This document shows positions 32,571 to 38,944 of a stretch of 46,818 bases of DNA, piece after piece. A model generated the notes under the pieces. It ran no database searches. It was not told where the DNA came from and saw only the letters and a list, made by a program, of their open reading frames with translations. Made by a program: the position numbers and the translations under genes. The DNA is from a virus. The stretch is taken from positions 1 to 46,818 of the IMG/VR virus record IMGVR_UViG_3300021964_000127; one strand, written 5' to 3'. Numbering within the stretch: position 1 is the stretch's first letter; each line of letters opens with the position of its first letter.

Positions 32571-33442
32571 GACGCAACCTCCTCTCGCGTCGCGAGCACT
32601 GCGCGCTCGTCGATGAACTCGACTGCCTTCGATGCTTTCGAGGCGGCTGTCCAGAGTGCGCGGTAATCGTTCTTGAGGATGCTTACCCAATGGGCGAGGT
32701 ACTCGGCGTGATCGGGGCGTGGCTCTTCTTCGATGCCGAGCGTGGCGCAGAGCATCGCTGATCCGAGTTCTGCGACGAGTTCCTCTGCGGCGTATGCGTC
32801 GCTGCCGAACTTGTTCTTGAGGTCGCGGTTGAGGCGTGACTCGTTTCCTGTCCAGTGAACGAGTTCGTGAGCCAGCGTGCCGTAGTAGCCCTCGGCGGTC
32901 TTGAACATCTCGAAGTGTGGCATCGTGATCGAGTCGTCCGATGAGCGGTAGTAGGCGCGACCCTCGTCGCTGTGCTTGATCGTTGCGCCAACGCCGTTGA
33001 GGTAATCCTCTGCGCTTGCGATGCGGTCGTCCTCGCTGACATCTCCTGTCGGGGCTGACCAGCCGTCGACCTGCGTCGAGTTGAAGACTGTGAACACTGA
33101 CGGAATCATTCGACCGCACTGGTTGCAGATAACGTCGTCGCCGTGGTCGCGGCACTTCTTCTCGATCCACTTGATCAACTTGATGCCGGTCTCGCCTTTG
33201 CGGACTTGAGCGTCGACGCTCTGCCACTGCTTGTAGGTTGCATAGAACTGAGAGCCGAAGTCCTCGCCGAGAACCCAGAGAGCGATCAGGTTGCCGCCCT
33301 TGTACTGCTTGCCGGTGACGGCGTTCGTTGCGACCGAGCCACCCTTCCAAGGCTTCTCCCACTTGCCGGTTGCGATTCCCGACTCGATGCTCTTGATGAT
33401 CTGTGCGGCGACGTTCTCCATCACCTCTGCTGACTTGTTCAT
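32567..33442 (-). CDS. ardC: ArdC-like antirestriction protein
   Basis: A 291-aa protein with the two parts of the ArdC family: an N-terminal ssDNA-binding domain ('IESGIATGKWEKPWKGGSVA', 'GGNLIALWVLGEDFGSQFYA', 'RKGETGIKLIKW') and a C-terminal metallopeptidase-like domain with HELVH at about 192-196 and 'EELVAELGSAML' at 220-231. ArdC proteins protect entering DNA from restriction. Being first behind promoter-leader copy E suggests early expression. The SD-preceded ATG is at 33442; a GTG 33 bases upstream is in frame, the only copy in which the upstream start is GTG. Confidence 0.9.
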   Translation of the reverse strand: MNKSAEVMENVAAQIIKSIESGIATGKWEKPWKGGSVATNAVTGKQYKGGNLIALWVLGEDFGSQFYATYKQWQSVDAQVRKGETGIKLIKWIEKKCRDHGDDVICNQCGRMIPSVFTVFNSTQVDGWSAPTGDVSEDDRIASAEDYLNGVGATIKHSDEGRAYYRSSDDSITMPHFEMFKTAEGYYGTLAHELVHWTGNESRLNRDLKNKFGSDAYAAEELVAELGSAMLCATLGIEEEPRPDHAEYLAHWVSILKNDYRALWTAASKASKAVEFIDERAVLATREEVAS

Positions 33443-33530
33443 TGTGGTCTCCTTCTTGTTGTTGTTCTTTCCCACGAACACAACGATATCAGCCGTTTGG
33501 TGGATTACCACACACAATGCGAAGATTTAT
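33440..33530 (-). promoter_or_regulatory. Promoter-leader repeat, copy E
   Basis: Fifth element, minus strand: GTGTGTGGTAATCCACCAAA, CGGCTGATATCG, then GTGGGAAAGAAC at 33475 (GTG instead of ATG), AGAAGGAGA and the ArdC ATG at 33442. The spacer palindrome is degenerate here. It heads the antirestriction/sigma-like operon. Confidence 0.85.
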
Positions 33531-33544
33531 TCCGACAGGTCGAG

Positions 33545-33883
33545 TTAGCGCGTCAGAGTGCGAACATTCGCGGCGATAGTCCGCAACGCTTCAAGTTGCG
33601 AACGCAGCGAGGTCATATGCTGCTGCGTTGCTTTCTCGCGCGCCTCCAACAACTTCCAGTTGCGGAACGCGTCAGGCGACCTGAGATGCGCCACAGCCTC
33701 TTTCGTCGCGACCGGAATCTTGCCGGGCTGCTCCACGAGACCACGACTGAACGCGTATTTGTAGTCCGCCTCTGCGTCTGCGCGTTGCGCGGACAGTTCA
33801 GCGAACAGCGCGACCTGCTCGTCAAGCGTCTCGACAATCGCGATGATGCGTTGCTCGACATCGACTTGCGTCAGTATCTCCAT
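33545..33883 (-). CDS. Hypothetical coiled-coil protein
   Basis: A 112-aa, mostly helical protein ('MEILTQVDVEQRIIAIVETL', 'ALFAELSAQRADAEADYKYA', 'HMTSLRSQLEALRTI'). Several heptad-like stretches suggest a coiled coil. It overlaps the RusA-like stop by one base. Not recognised; possibly a helper of the resolvase or of replication because of its position. Confidence 0.6.
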   Translation of the reverse strand: MEILTQVDVEQRIIAIVETLDEQVALFAELSAQRADAEADYKYAFSRGLVEQPGKIPVATKEAVAHLRSPDAFRNWKLLEAREKATQQHMTSLRSQLEALRTIAANVRTLTR

Positions 33884-34254
33884 CAGGTGTTCCCACTCTC
33901 GTCACTAACCGTAAGGCGCAGACCATCGATGCCGTCATACCGTACCGGCAGAAACGTAACGGAGAGAAGGTGCCGGTCGTCATCGTCCTCGATCACACCT
34001 GCGTCAACGATGCCATCGATCGCCGCCTTCACCGACGGGTAGCAAGCGGCAACGTCCGCGCGCCAGCGACGTGATCGAGCGAGCGGTTGCGCTGTGATCG
34101 ACACGCGATCAAGTTTCGGAATGTTCTCTGCGAGTGTCAGCCACGTCCAACGTGTGCGTGTCTCTCGAACTCGACGTGCGCGCTCGTGGTAATGCAAACG
34201 CCGTTCGGCGTTCGCTGTCCACGGTCGTTCGCGGTCGGTGATCGTCCACTCCAC
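33883..34254 (-). CDS. rusA: RusA-like Holliday junction resolvase
   Basis: A 123-aa protein with the RusA pattern: an N-terminal 'NAERRLHYHERARRVRETRT', a middle 'RRWRADVAACYPSVKAAIDG', and 'IVDAGVIEDDDDRHLLSVT' with the Asp cluster that binds magnesium. RusA dimers cut four-way junctions during phage recombination and before packaging. The GTG at 34254 is preferred; TACACT lies six bases upstream and could act as a -10 for leaderless expression. A TTG at 34278 is also possible. Confidence 0.85.
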   Translation of the reverse strand: MEWTITDRERPWTANAERRLHYHERARRVRETRTRWTWLTLAENIPKLDRVSITAQPLARSRRWRADVAACYPSVKAAIDGIVDAGVIEDDDDRHLLSVTFLPVRYDGIDGLRLTVSDESGNT

Positions 34255-34288
34255 AGGTCGAGTGTAGCCGTTAGGCAAACAACAGAAA

Positions 34289-34323
34289 GGAGCCCGACGC
34301 GCCGGGGGGTAGCGCGCCGGACT
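34289..34323 (-). terminator. Rho-independent terminator
   Basis: On the minus strand a 13-bp stem (GAGTCCGGCGCGC pairing with GCGCGTCGGGCTC, two G-U pairs) with a nine-base loop is followed by CTTTCTGTTGTTT. It lies just after the 34340-34900 gene and should end the transcript from promoter-leader copy F. Confidence 0.8.
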
Positions 34324-34339
34324 CCTTCGAGCGAGTCGA

Positions 34340-34900
34340 TCAGCCCTTGCGGGTAACCGTAATGAAGATGTCCTCGATGGGGAAGTCGTTGAACTCGACG
34401 ACGCGATCGGCGATCCAGCCGGGGGAGCAAGGACACATCGAGCATCCTGCCTTCTGTGAGTGCCTGATCTTGTCGAAGTCGATGCCGATGCCTTCGAGAG
34501 CGGTCGTGATCATCGTGCGCTCTTCTTTGCGATACACGCGGCGACCTGCCTTGTATTCGGGACGCTCTTCGCCGTATGGCTCATAGAACTCGGAGAACGA
34601 GTCGGCGAGTTCGTCGAGGTGCTTGCCTGAGACGTAGATGCGAGTCTTGCGCTGCTTGCCCCAAGACTGCGTGCCTAAACGGAGGTCGATCTTAAATGAG
34701 AAGCCGTCTGCCTCGAAGTCGATCTTGGTGTCGCGGATTAGTCTCTCCATTTGGCATTCCTTGCGATACAAACGTGACTCGGTGACGCGGACTCGTGATT
34801 CGAGTCGATCTTTCACTGCGATAATTCGCTCGATCTCGTCGATCAGACGCTGCTCTGTTTCGGTGGTTGCGGTGATGTCGGTAACTGTGGTCATGGTCAT
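34340..34900 (-). CDS. Hypothetical protein with N-terminal coiled coil
   Basis: A 186-aa protein. Residues 10-60 form a helical or coiled-coil segment ('EQRLIDEIERIIAVKDRLES', 'RVTESRLYRKECQMERLIRD'). The C-terminal half contains 'QKAGCSMCPCSPGWIADRVV' with three Cys and a final beta strand. AAGGAGA precedes the start; ATGs at 34900 and 34894 are both possible. Not recognised. The 3' end runs into the terminator. Confidence 0.65.
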   Translation of the reverse strand: MTMTTVTDITATTETEQRLIDEIERIIAVKDRLESRVRVTESRLYRKECQMERLIRDTKIDFEADGFSFKIDLRLGTQSWGKQRKTRIYVSGKHLDELADSFSEFYEPYGEERPEYKAGRRVYRKEERTMITTALEGIGIDFDKIRHSQKAGCSMCPCSPGWIADRVVEFNDFPIEDIFITVTRKG

Positions 34901-34916
34901 TGTCTCCTTGTGGTGG

Positions 34917-35123
34917 TCAGGCGGGGCTGACAGACAGGACGAACGTTCCGGCGAATCCGGCGTGCTCTCGGACGACGACGACTTCGGCGCTGTCGTCGAG
35001 GCCAGCGACGGCTTCCTGCATCCATGTCGGGAATATGACTTGGCGGCTGCGGAACTGTGCGACCGTTTCGGTCGTGGTCGTGAGGCGGGTGCCTCGGGCG
35101 GTGGTGGTCTCGGTGGTGTTCAT
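34917..35123 (-). CDS. Small Thr-rich protein behind promoter F
   Basis: A 68-aa protein starting MNTTETTTARGTRLTTTTET, then a folded-looking part ('SRQVIFPTWMQEAVAGLDDS', 'VVVVREHAGFAGTFVLSVSP'). It follows promoter-leader copy F with AGAAGGAGA. An upstream in-frame ATG at 35156 would add MGKNTTQKENP. Not recognised. Confidence 0.65.
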   Translation of the reverse strand: MNTTETTTARGTRLTTTTETVAQFRSRQVIFPTWMQEAVAGLDDSAEVVVVREHAGFAGTFVLSVSPA

Positions 35124-35212
35124 TGGGTTCTCCTTCTGTGTTGTGTTCTTTCCCATATCCACAAGTTATCAGCCGTTTGCGGCATTATCACACATTTGTT
35201 GAAGATTTCTTC
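35121..35212 (-). promoter_or_regulatory. Promoter-leader repeat, copy F
   Basis: Sixth element, minus strand: GAAATCTTCAACAAATGTGT, GATAATGCCGCAAACGGC, TGATAAC, ATG at 35156 (ATGGGAAAGAAC), AGAAGGAGA and the gene ATG at 35123. The spacer palindrome is GCCG-caaa-CGGC. It is nearly identical to copy D over the upstream 40 bases and begins at the stop of the HNH gene. Confidence 0.85.
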
Positions 35213-35585
35213 ATGTTGGGTTTGGCGGCTTCGATGCGAGCAGTCCGATCGAGGTCGCCTGCTTCGGGTGATCGTGTATCCAATCGTGACAGGCTCGACA
35301 GATCGCACGACAGTTGTCAGGGTCGAGGATGCTGCCGCCTCGCGCTCTCGTCACGACCTCGTGAATGTCGCACGACCACAGATCGCAACGATGCTTGTCG
35401 TCGACGACGAAGATCAAGTCACGCGCCTCGCATCGAGGTCGCTGGGCGAGCAGACCTGCGACGAGTTCGCGGCGAGCACGGTTCACCTTCTCTCGTTTCT
35501 TTGAGACTGGTCGCAGTCGTGTTCGACGTTCGGGAGGCGCGCCACGTTTGAGAGGCGTGCGGCGTTCGATCGGTGAGCGTTTCAT
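35211..35585 (-). CDS. HNH endonuclease
   Basis: A 124-aa protein with a basic, disordered N-terminus ('MKRSPIERRTPLKRGAPP') and an HNH core: 'RCEARDLIFVV', 'CDLWSCDIHEVVTRARGG', 'DNCRAICRACHDWIHDHP'. The His of IHEVV, the Asn of DNCR and the His of HDWIH provide the catalytic H-N-H residues, and the two Cys pairs could bind structural zinc. Phage HNH proteins of this size may nick DNA in packaging or replication or be homing-type. It overlaps the previous gene by ATGA. Confidence 0.85.
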   Translation of the reverse strand: MKRSPIERRTPLKRGAPPERRTRLRPVSKKREKVNRARRELVAGLLAQRPRCEARDLIFVVDDKHRCDLWSCDIHEVVTRARGGSILDPDNCRAICRACHDWIHDHPKQATSIGLLASKPPNPT

Positions 35586-35860
35586 TTCGGTCGTGTCCTC
35601 AATCTTCCTCGACGCTTGTCGTGACCGACGTGCCAGTAATGACAATGGTTGCAGTAGTAGGAGTCCATTCGATACTTCTCGCGCTGCATCATGTTCTCTG
35701 CTGCTCGTTCTGCGTCACGCTTGCTGTATTGGTGTTTGGTTGTCACGGCACACTTACCGAGAACAGCGACCGGCTTGTCAGTGACGCCGAACTCTCGACG
35801 GCGTTTGTTCTTCTTCTTCGCTCGACGATGCATCTCTTGCGCGTTCGTGCGTCTGCTCAT
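35582..35860 (-). CDS. Small basic Zn-binding protein
   Basis: A 92-aa, very basic protein ('MHRRAKKKNKRRREFG', 'RDAERAAENMMQREKY') whose end carries 'YYCNHCHYWHVGHDKRRGR'. The C-x2-C-x3-H arrangement is common in small phage proteins and probably binds zinc and nucleic acid. It overlaps both neighbours by ATGA. Function unknown. Confidence 0.65.
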   Translation of the reverse strand: MSRRTNAQEMHRRAKKKNKRRREFGVTDKPVAVLGKCAVTTKHQYSKRDAERAAENMMQREKYRMDSYYCNHCHYWHVGHDKRRGRLRTRPK

Positions 35861-36234
35861 TTCAGTCTCGCTGTTATCCGATCGAACTTGACAAGGTCTG
35901 GTTTGCGACCGAGACGCTGGCACTCTTGCTCGTATGCCTTGCGTGCGATCTCGATTCCGTCTGCGACTGGGACGACTCGACCCCCGCCTGTAATCGCTGC
36001 GCGTGGTGCTTGACGGCGGGAGAGTTCTGAGCGGTACGCGTCGAGCACGATGCTGATTGGCGGACGGCGCGCCTCTGTCCAAGTACGGACGACGTTCCTG
36101 ACTGCTGCGCCCATCGCCTCGTAGTCGTTGTGCTTCTGTACCTCGTCGATGTAGACCACCACGCTGTCGTCGTTCCATCCTGTCGTTCCTGCGACGAGAA
36201 AGCCGACGAGCATCGCTGCTTGGTCTGATGTCAT
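35857..36234 (-). CDS. Hypothetical protein of the replication operon
   Basis: A 125-aa protein starting MTSDQAAMLVGFLVAGTTGW, containing 'DYEAMGAAVRNVVRTWTEAR' and 'ISIVLDAYRSELSRRQ', and ending in a helix ('EIARKAYEQECQRLGRKPDL'). Together with its place two genes after the initiator, this could be a helicase-loader-like protein, but no Walker motif is present. It overlaps both neighbours by ATGA. Confidence 0.6.
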   Translation of the reverse strand: MTSDQAAMLVGFLVAGTTGWNDDSVVVYIDEVQKHNDYEAMGAAVRNVVRTWTEARRPPISIVLDAYRSELSRRQAPRAAITGGGRVVPVADGIEIARKAYEQECQRLGRKPDLVKFDRITARLK

Positions 36235-36470
36235 GACACCACCTCTTCTGCTGGCTTGTTGATCAGAGTAATGCGACTGGTGTCGACTGTCGCGCAGTTG
36301 CCTGATGCGTACTGCACGCGCGCTCTCCCCCACTGACGCTTGCCTGACTTTCTCATTGGTTCCCACGCGACGAGAATCGCATACCGTCTCGGTAGGTCGT
36401 CGTGTTCGACGTACACCTCTGCTCGATCTTTCGCTGCCTTCATCATTTCAGGGTTGACTTCACGCGCCAT
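36231..36470 (-). CDS. Hypothetical small protein
   Basis: A 79-aa protein beginning MAREVNPEMMKAAKDRAEVY. The middle has 'YAILVAWEPMRKSGKRQWGR' and the end 'TSRITLINKPAEEVVS', suggesting a small alpha/beta domain. It overlaps the initiator gene by 11 bases and the following gene by ATGA. Not recognised. Confidence 0.55.
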   Translation of the reverse strand: MAREVNPEMMKAAKDRAEVYVEHDDLPRRYAILVAWEPMRKSGKRQWGRARVQYASGNCATVDTSRITLINKPAEEVVS

Positions 36471-37287
36471 TTGCTCCCTCCAGTATCTCTCTGATCTTGG
36501 TCATTCCCGGTGCCGGTCGACGAGTCGTGTCCGTTGGGTTCGGTAGTTCGTCCTCCCAGCGTCGAGCGTTGAGCCACGTCGCTGGATGTGGGATGAACTG
36601 AGGTCGAGTTTGAGATGCCTGCCAGTAGGCGACGTGTGCGCGGATCGCTTGTAACGCGGCGTGACGATCTGGTTCGGAGAGTTTGCCCCACGCTTTCTGC
36701 GCTGGTTGCTTCCCAGTCTTTCTCGGGTAGTTCGTCCAGAACTCGTCGAACTCGTTGTCCGCCGTCAAGAGTTCTTGGCTCTTGGTTCGTGGTTCTTGGT
36801 TCTTGGTTCTTGGAGTGACGGAAGTGTTGCTGGAAGTCTTGCCGGAAGGGTTGCCGGAAGGGTTACCTGAACTGTCGTCGAGTACGTTGTCGGCGTTATC
36901 GAGCAGTGCGGATAACTCGTCGCGGACGATGCGTTTCAGAGCGTCTGACACGATCTCGTCGTATGCGGATGCGATCGCCTTTCGACCGTTCGGCTGTGTG
37001 AACATCTCGTCATATCGCATGTAGGTGCGGACAAGTAGTTCTTGTGTGTCTTCATCGACGACAACGAATCCGCGTGCTGTCAGATCCTCGACCGACGCTG
37101 CGATGTCCTCGACATCGAGATCGGGATACATAGATGCCCAGCGACGCAGAACTGTCGGCAAGACACCTGCCTTCGAGATATTCGGTTGCGAGATCAGTTG
37201 CACATACACGATCTTGCTCGCCGCTGACAGGTCGAGCCATTCTTGATCTGTCCAGATGTTTCTCATCAGTCGTACATACTTGCTCAT
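36460..37287 (-). CDS. Replication initiation protein (O/DnaD-like)
   Basis: A 275-aa protein with an N-terminal winged-helix region ('LDLSAASKIVYVQLISQPNI', 'TVLRRWASMYPDLDVEDIAA', 'VEDLTARGFVVVDEDTQELL') typical of phage replisome organisers. A low-complexity linker follows (GNPSGNPSGK and KNQEPRTKSQE, about residues 139-170). The C-terminal domain 'FDEFWTNYPRKTGKQPAQKA' to 'FIPHPATWLNARRWEDE' is the phage replication-protein signature also seen in DnaD-like and helicase-loading proteins. The DNA of the linker has tandem repeats that may be the origin. The start overlaps a 16-codon leader ORF. Confidence 0.88.
   Translation of the reverse strand: MSKYVRLMRNIWTDQEWLDLSAASKIVYVQLISQPNISKAGVLPTVLRRWASMYPDLDVEDIAASVEDLTARGFVVVDEDTQELLVRTYMRYDEMFTQPNGRKAIASAYDEIVSDALKRIVRDELSALLDNADNVLDDSSGNPSGNPSGKTSSNTSVTPRTKNQEPRTKSQELLTADNEFDEFWTNYPRKTGKQPAQKAWGKLSEPDRHAALQAIRAHVAYWQASQTRPQFIPHPATWLNARRWEDELPNPTDTTRRPAPGMTKIREILEGANGA
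36772..36873. repeat. Iteron-like tandem repeats inside the initiator gene (putative origin)
   Basis: Two arrays lie side by side. At 36772-36813 the heptamer TTCTTGG is repeated about six times, with one TTCGTGG and one shortened unit. At 36826-36873 four 12-base units follow the pattern GTTGCCGGAAGG with 1-5 mismatches. Both fall in the linker of the initiator gene, as the iterons of lambda ori do within gene O. An origin function is inference. Confidence 0.55.
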
Positions 37288-37334
37288 ATCGCCTCGTCTC
37301 TATGGCGTTGCGACACCCGGTTGGTAACATTCAT
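37284..37334 (-). CDS. 16-codon leader peptide upstream of initiator
   Basis: An ATG nine bases after AAGGAGG opens a short frame (MNVTNRVSQRHRDEAI) whose TGA overlaps the initiator's ATG (ATATGAGC). The initiator has no separate good Shine-Dalgarno, so its translation may depend on termination at the leader. The AAGGA part of the SD lies in the loop of a CGACC/GGTCG hairpin. Confidence 0.5.
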   Translation of the reverse strand: MNVTNRVSQRHRDEAI

Positions 37335-37340
37335 TGTGTT

Positions 37341-37520
37341 CGACCTCCTTGCGGTCGTGCCATGCCGGGGGACGTTGTGGGGCGTTGCCCCGGCTGTTAC
37401 TTGTTTGATCTCCCGACCGACGTTGAGCATAGAAGGCAGTCAGGTATTCTTCGCGGTGCGGTGAAACCTCCACACCGCAATGGTGTCGCCTCGGACTGTT
37501 TGTGTTCGCAGTCCGAGGCG
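37341..37520 (-). ncRNA. Structured 5' region with four consecutive hairpins
   Basis: Between the 37524 gene and the leader ORF lie four hairpins read on the minus strand: a perfect 12-bp stem (37487-37520), a 7-bp TGCGGTG/CACCGCA stem (37457-37479), GCCGGGG/CCCCGGC with an alternative GGGGC-gtt-GCCCC (37364-37394), and CGACC/GGTCG around the Shine-Dalgarno (37341-37357). It may be an attenuator, terminator series or small RNA. No known riboswitch class was recognised. Confidence 0.5.
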
Positions 37521-37523
37521 CAC

Positions 37524-37790
37524 TCATTCCAGTATCGCTCGCACAGCGTCTGACGTATGCGAACCATTCCAGCCTTCGATGTAGGCAAGGACGAGTATCG
37601 AGCGAGGGACGACAACTTGAGTGTCGCCGTCCTCGTCGAACTGCGTGAAGATCACGACTGGTTCATCTTCGAGATAGCCGAACGATGCTGACCCGTCAGG
37701 ATTGCCCTCTATTTCGCCGTAGAGCAGTTCTGGCATCCACGAGGGTAGAACTACGCTCGAAACCGTGTTGCGGCTCTTAGAGACGCTCAT
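37524..37790 (-). CDS. Hypothetical acidic protein
   Basis: An 88-aa protein (MSVSKSRNTVSSVVLPSWMP...) with beta-rich, acidic sequence 'EDEPVVIFTQFDEDGDTQVV' and a C-terminal helix. It overlaps the recT stop by ATGA, and a very stable hairpin starts a few bases after its own stop. Not recognised. Confidence 0.6.
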   Translation of the reverse strand: MSVSKSRNTVSSVVLPSWMPELLYGEIEGNPDGSASFGYLEDEPVVIFTQFDEDGDTQVVVPRSILVLAYIEGWNGSHTSDAVRAILE

Positions 37791-38614
37791 AGGAGGGTCT
37801 CTGGGATCGGGTCGAGCGCGAGGCGTATCGACGTAACGCTGTCGGTGTCCGTGTCTCCTGTCATCGTGTCGTCGACGATCTCGCCGTCAACGATGTCGGC
37901 AGCGTCGATTCGATCGAGCAGAGCCTGCAACCTCGACTCGGTAAGTCCCTCGGACGGAGGTAGTTCGTCTTGCGATTCCCACCAGCGTCGAGCGTCGTCC
38001 TTGTCGCCGTCGCACATCGCGAGCACTCGCCGCTTTGCTTCTGCGATCGGAATGATCGGGTCAGCGAACGGGTCTACCTCGACCGGCGTGCCTGTCACGT
38101 CGACTTCGCCACCGATCTCTTCTGGCACATAGCCTGCGCCGAGAACAACGTCAGGGAACAGAACTCGACAGAGCGCGCTTACCGATCGCCACGTCAACAT
38201 TGAGTCGAGATACTGTGACCAGTTCTTCTTGCCTGCCAGCCCTGCGCGTTTCGCGTCGACTTCGCTGAACACTGCGCGGTGTTCGTCGCCGGTGTCTGCT
38301 CGACGACCGATGGCGATTGCCTGACGACCTTCGTCGCCGTCTGAGAGTTCGAGAGTGACAGAGTGTCCCGCTCGACGAACGAGACCGAGCATTGCTTCAG
38401 GTCGCAGGCTTGCCGTGCCTTCAATGACGTGGTAGTTCCGCAGGCTCGTCATCACGTCCCAGCCGAACGACAGACCGGCGAGACCGGCTGCGACGACATC
38501 GGGTGTTCTGTTTCGATATGCGGCAGGGATGATTCGAGATTCGGCGAGCACTTCGGCTTGCCGCAACATAAGGCTGAAACCAGCGTCAGTTGTAGGTACA
38601 AGTTCGTTTGACAT
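37787..38614 (-). CDS. recT: RecT-family single-strand annealing protein
   Basis: A 275-aa protein with RecT features: 'MLRQAEVLAESRIIPAAYRN', 'AGLAGLSFGWDVMTSLRNYH', 'VIEGTASLRPEAMLGLVRRA', and 'NWSQYLDSMLTWRSVSALCR' followed by 'PDVVLGAGYVPEEIGGEV'. RecT anneals complementary strands during phage recombination and replication. The ATG at 38614 is preceded by GGAGGAAAG. Two in-frame ATGs farther upstream lie in a tandem 18-base repeat. A partner exonuclease (RecE/AddB type) was not recognised nearby. The C-terminal 80 residues are acidic and less conserved. Confidence 0.85.
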   Translation of the reverse strand: MSNELVPTTDAGFSLMLRQAEVLAESRIIPAAYRNRTPDVVAAGLAGLSFGWDVMTSLRNYHVIEGTASLRPEAMLGLVRRAGHSVTLELSDGDEGRQAIAIGRRADTGDEHRAVFSEVDAKRAGLAGKKNWSQYLDSMLTWRSVSALCRVLFPDVVLGAGYVPEEIGGEVDVTGTPVEVDPFADPIIPIAEAKRRVLAMCDGDKDDARRWWESQDELPPSEGLTESRLQALLDRIDAADIVDGEIVDDTMTGDTDTDSVTSIRLALDPIPETLL

Positions 38615-38635
38615 TTCTTTCCTCCAGTTACTTGC

Positions 38636-38676
38636 TTGCGTGTTCATTATCTCTTGCGTGTTCATTATCTCTTGCG
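38636..38676. repeat. Tandem 18-bp repeat upstream of recT
   Basis: TTGCGTGTTCATTATCTC occurs twice in direct tandem at 38636-38653 and 38654-38671, followed by another TTGCG. On the minus strand each copy contains GATAAT, which looks like a -10 element, and TTCTGA lies 17 bases upstream of the first. It also creates duplicated in-frame ATGs (MNTQEI-MNTQAS). Confidence 0.6.
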
Positions 38677-38686
38677 GGTGTCACGG

Positions 38687-38944
38687 TCAGAACATAGGAG
38701 CCTCCTCGTCCGGTGTGCAGAGATCGACGAATGTCGTCTGCTCGATCTCGGGGTCACGCAACCGGCGCACGATCGGTGGTACGGGAACGACCGAACCACA
38801 CTGTCGGCAGTATGCGGTGCGCGGTGTTAGTTCTCGACGCAGACGATGCGGACAGTCTGCCTCGTCGTAGAACTCGATGCCGTCAGGTGTCGTTGCGTCG
38901 ACTTCGAGTTGCCGCCAAGTGTCGGGGTCTGGATATCCGCTCAC
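38687..38944 (-). CDS. Hypothetical Zn-finger protein
   Basis: An 85-aa protein starting with a GTG that overlaps the SprT-like stop. Contents: 'EADCPHRLRRELTPRTAYCR' with QCG next, giving C-P-H and CRQC elements that can bind zinc, and an acidic C-terminus. Position between recT and sprT suggests a role in early DNA metabolism, but it is not recognised. Confidence 0.6.
   Translation of the reverse strand: MSGYPDPDTWRQLEVDATTPDGIEFYDEADCPHRLRRELTPRTAYCRQCGSVVPVPPIVRRLRDPEIEQTTFVDLCTPDEEAPMF

Noticed and set aside
32226-33362. A 378-codon Arg-rich minus-strand frame
   Set aside because: Most of it is the wrong frame of ardC; only the last 114 codons, after the GTG at 32570, are taken as a gene.
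35582-36178. A 198-codon version of the small Zn-binding protein
   Set aside because: The first 106 codons are a shadow of the gene at 35857-36234; the ATG at 35860 overlaps that gene's stop in the usual ATGA form.
36772-36873. CRISPR-like array
   Set aside because: The units are directly adjacent without spacers and lie inside a coding region.
37300-37527. A 75-codon minus-strand frame between the initiator and its upstream neighbour
   Set aside because: It runs through four hairpins, lacks a Shine-Dalgarno and has random-looking composition; the structured RNA reading is better.
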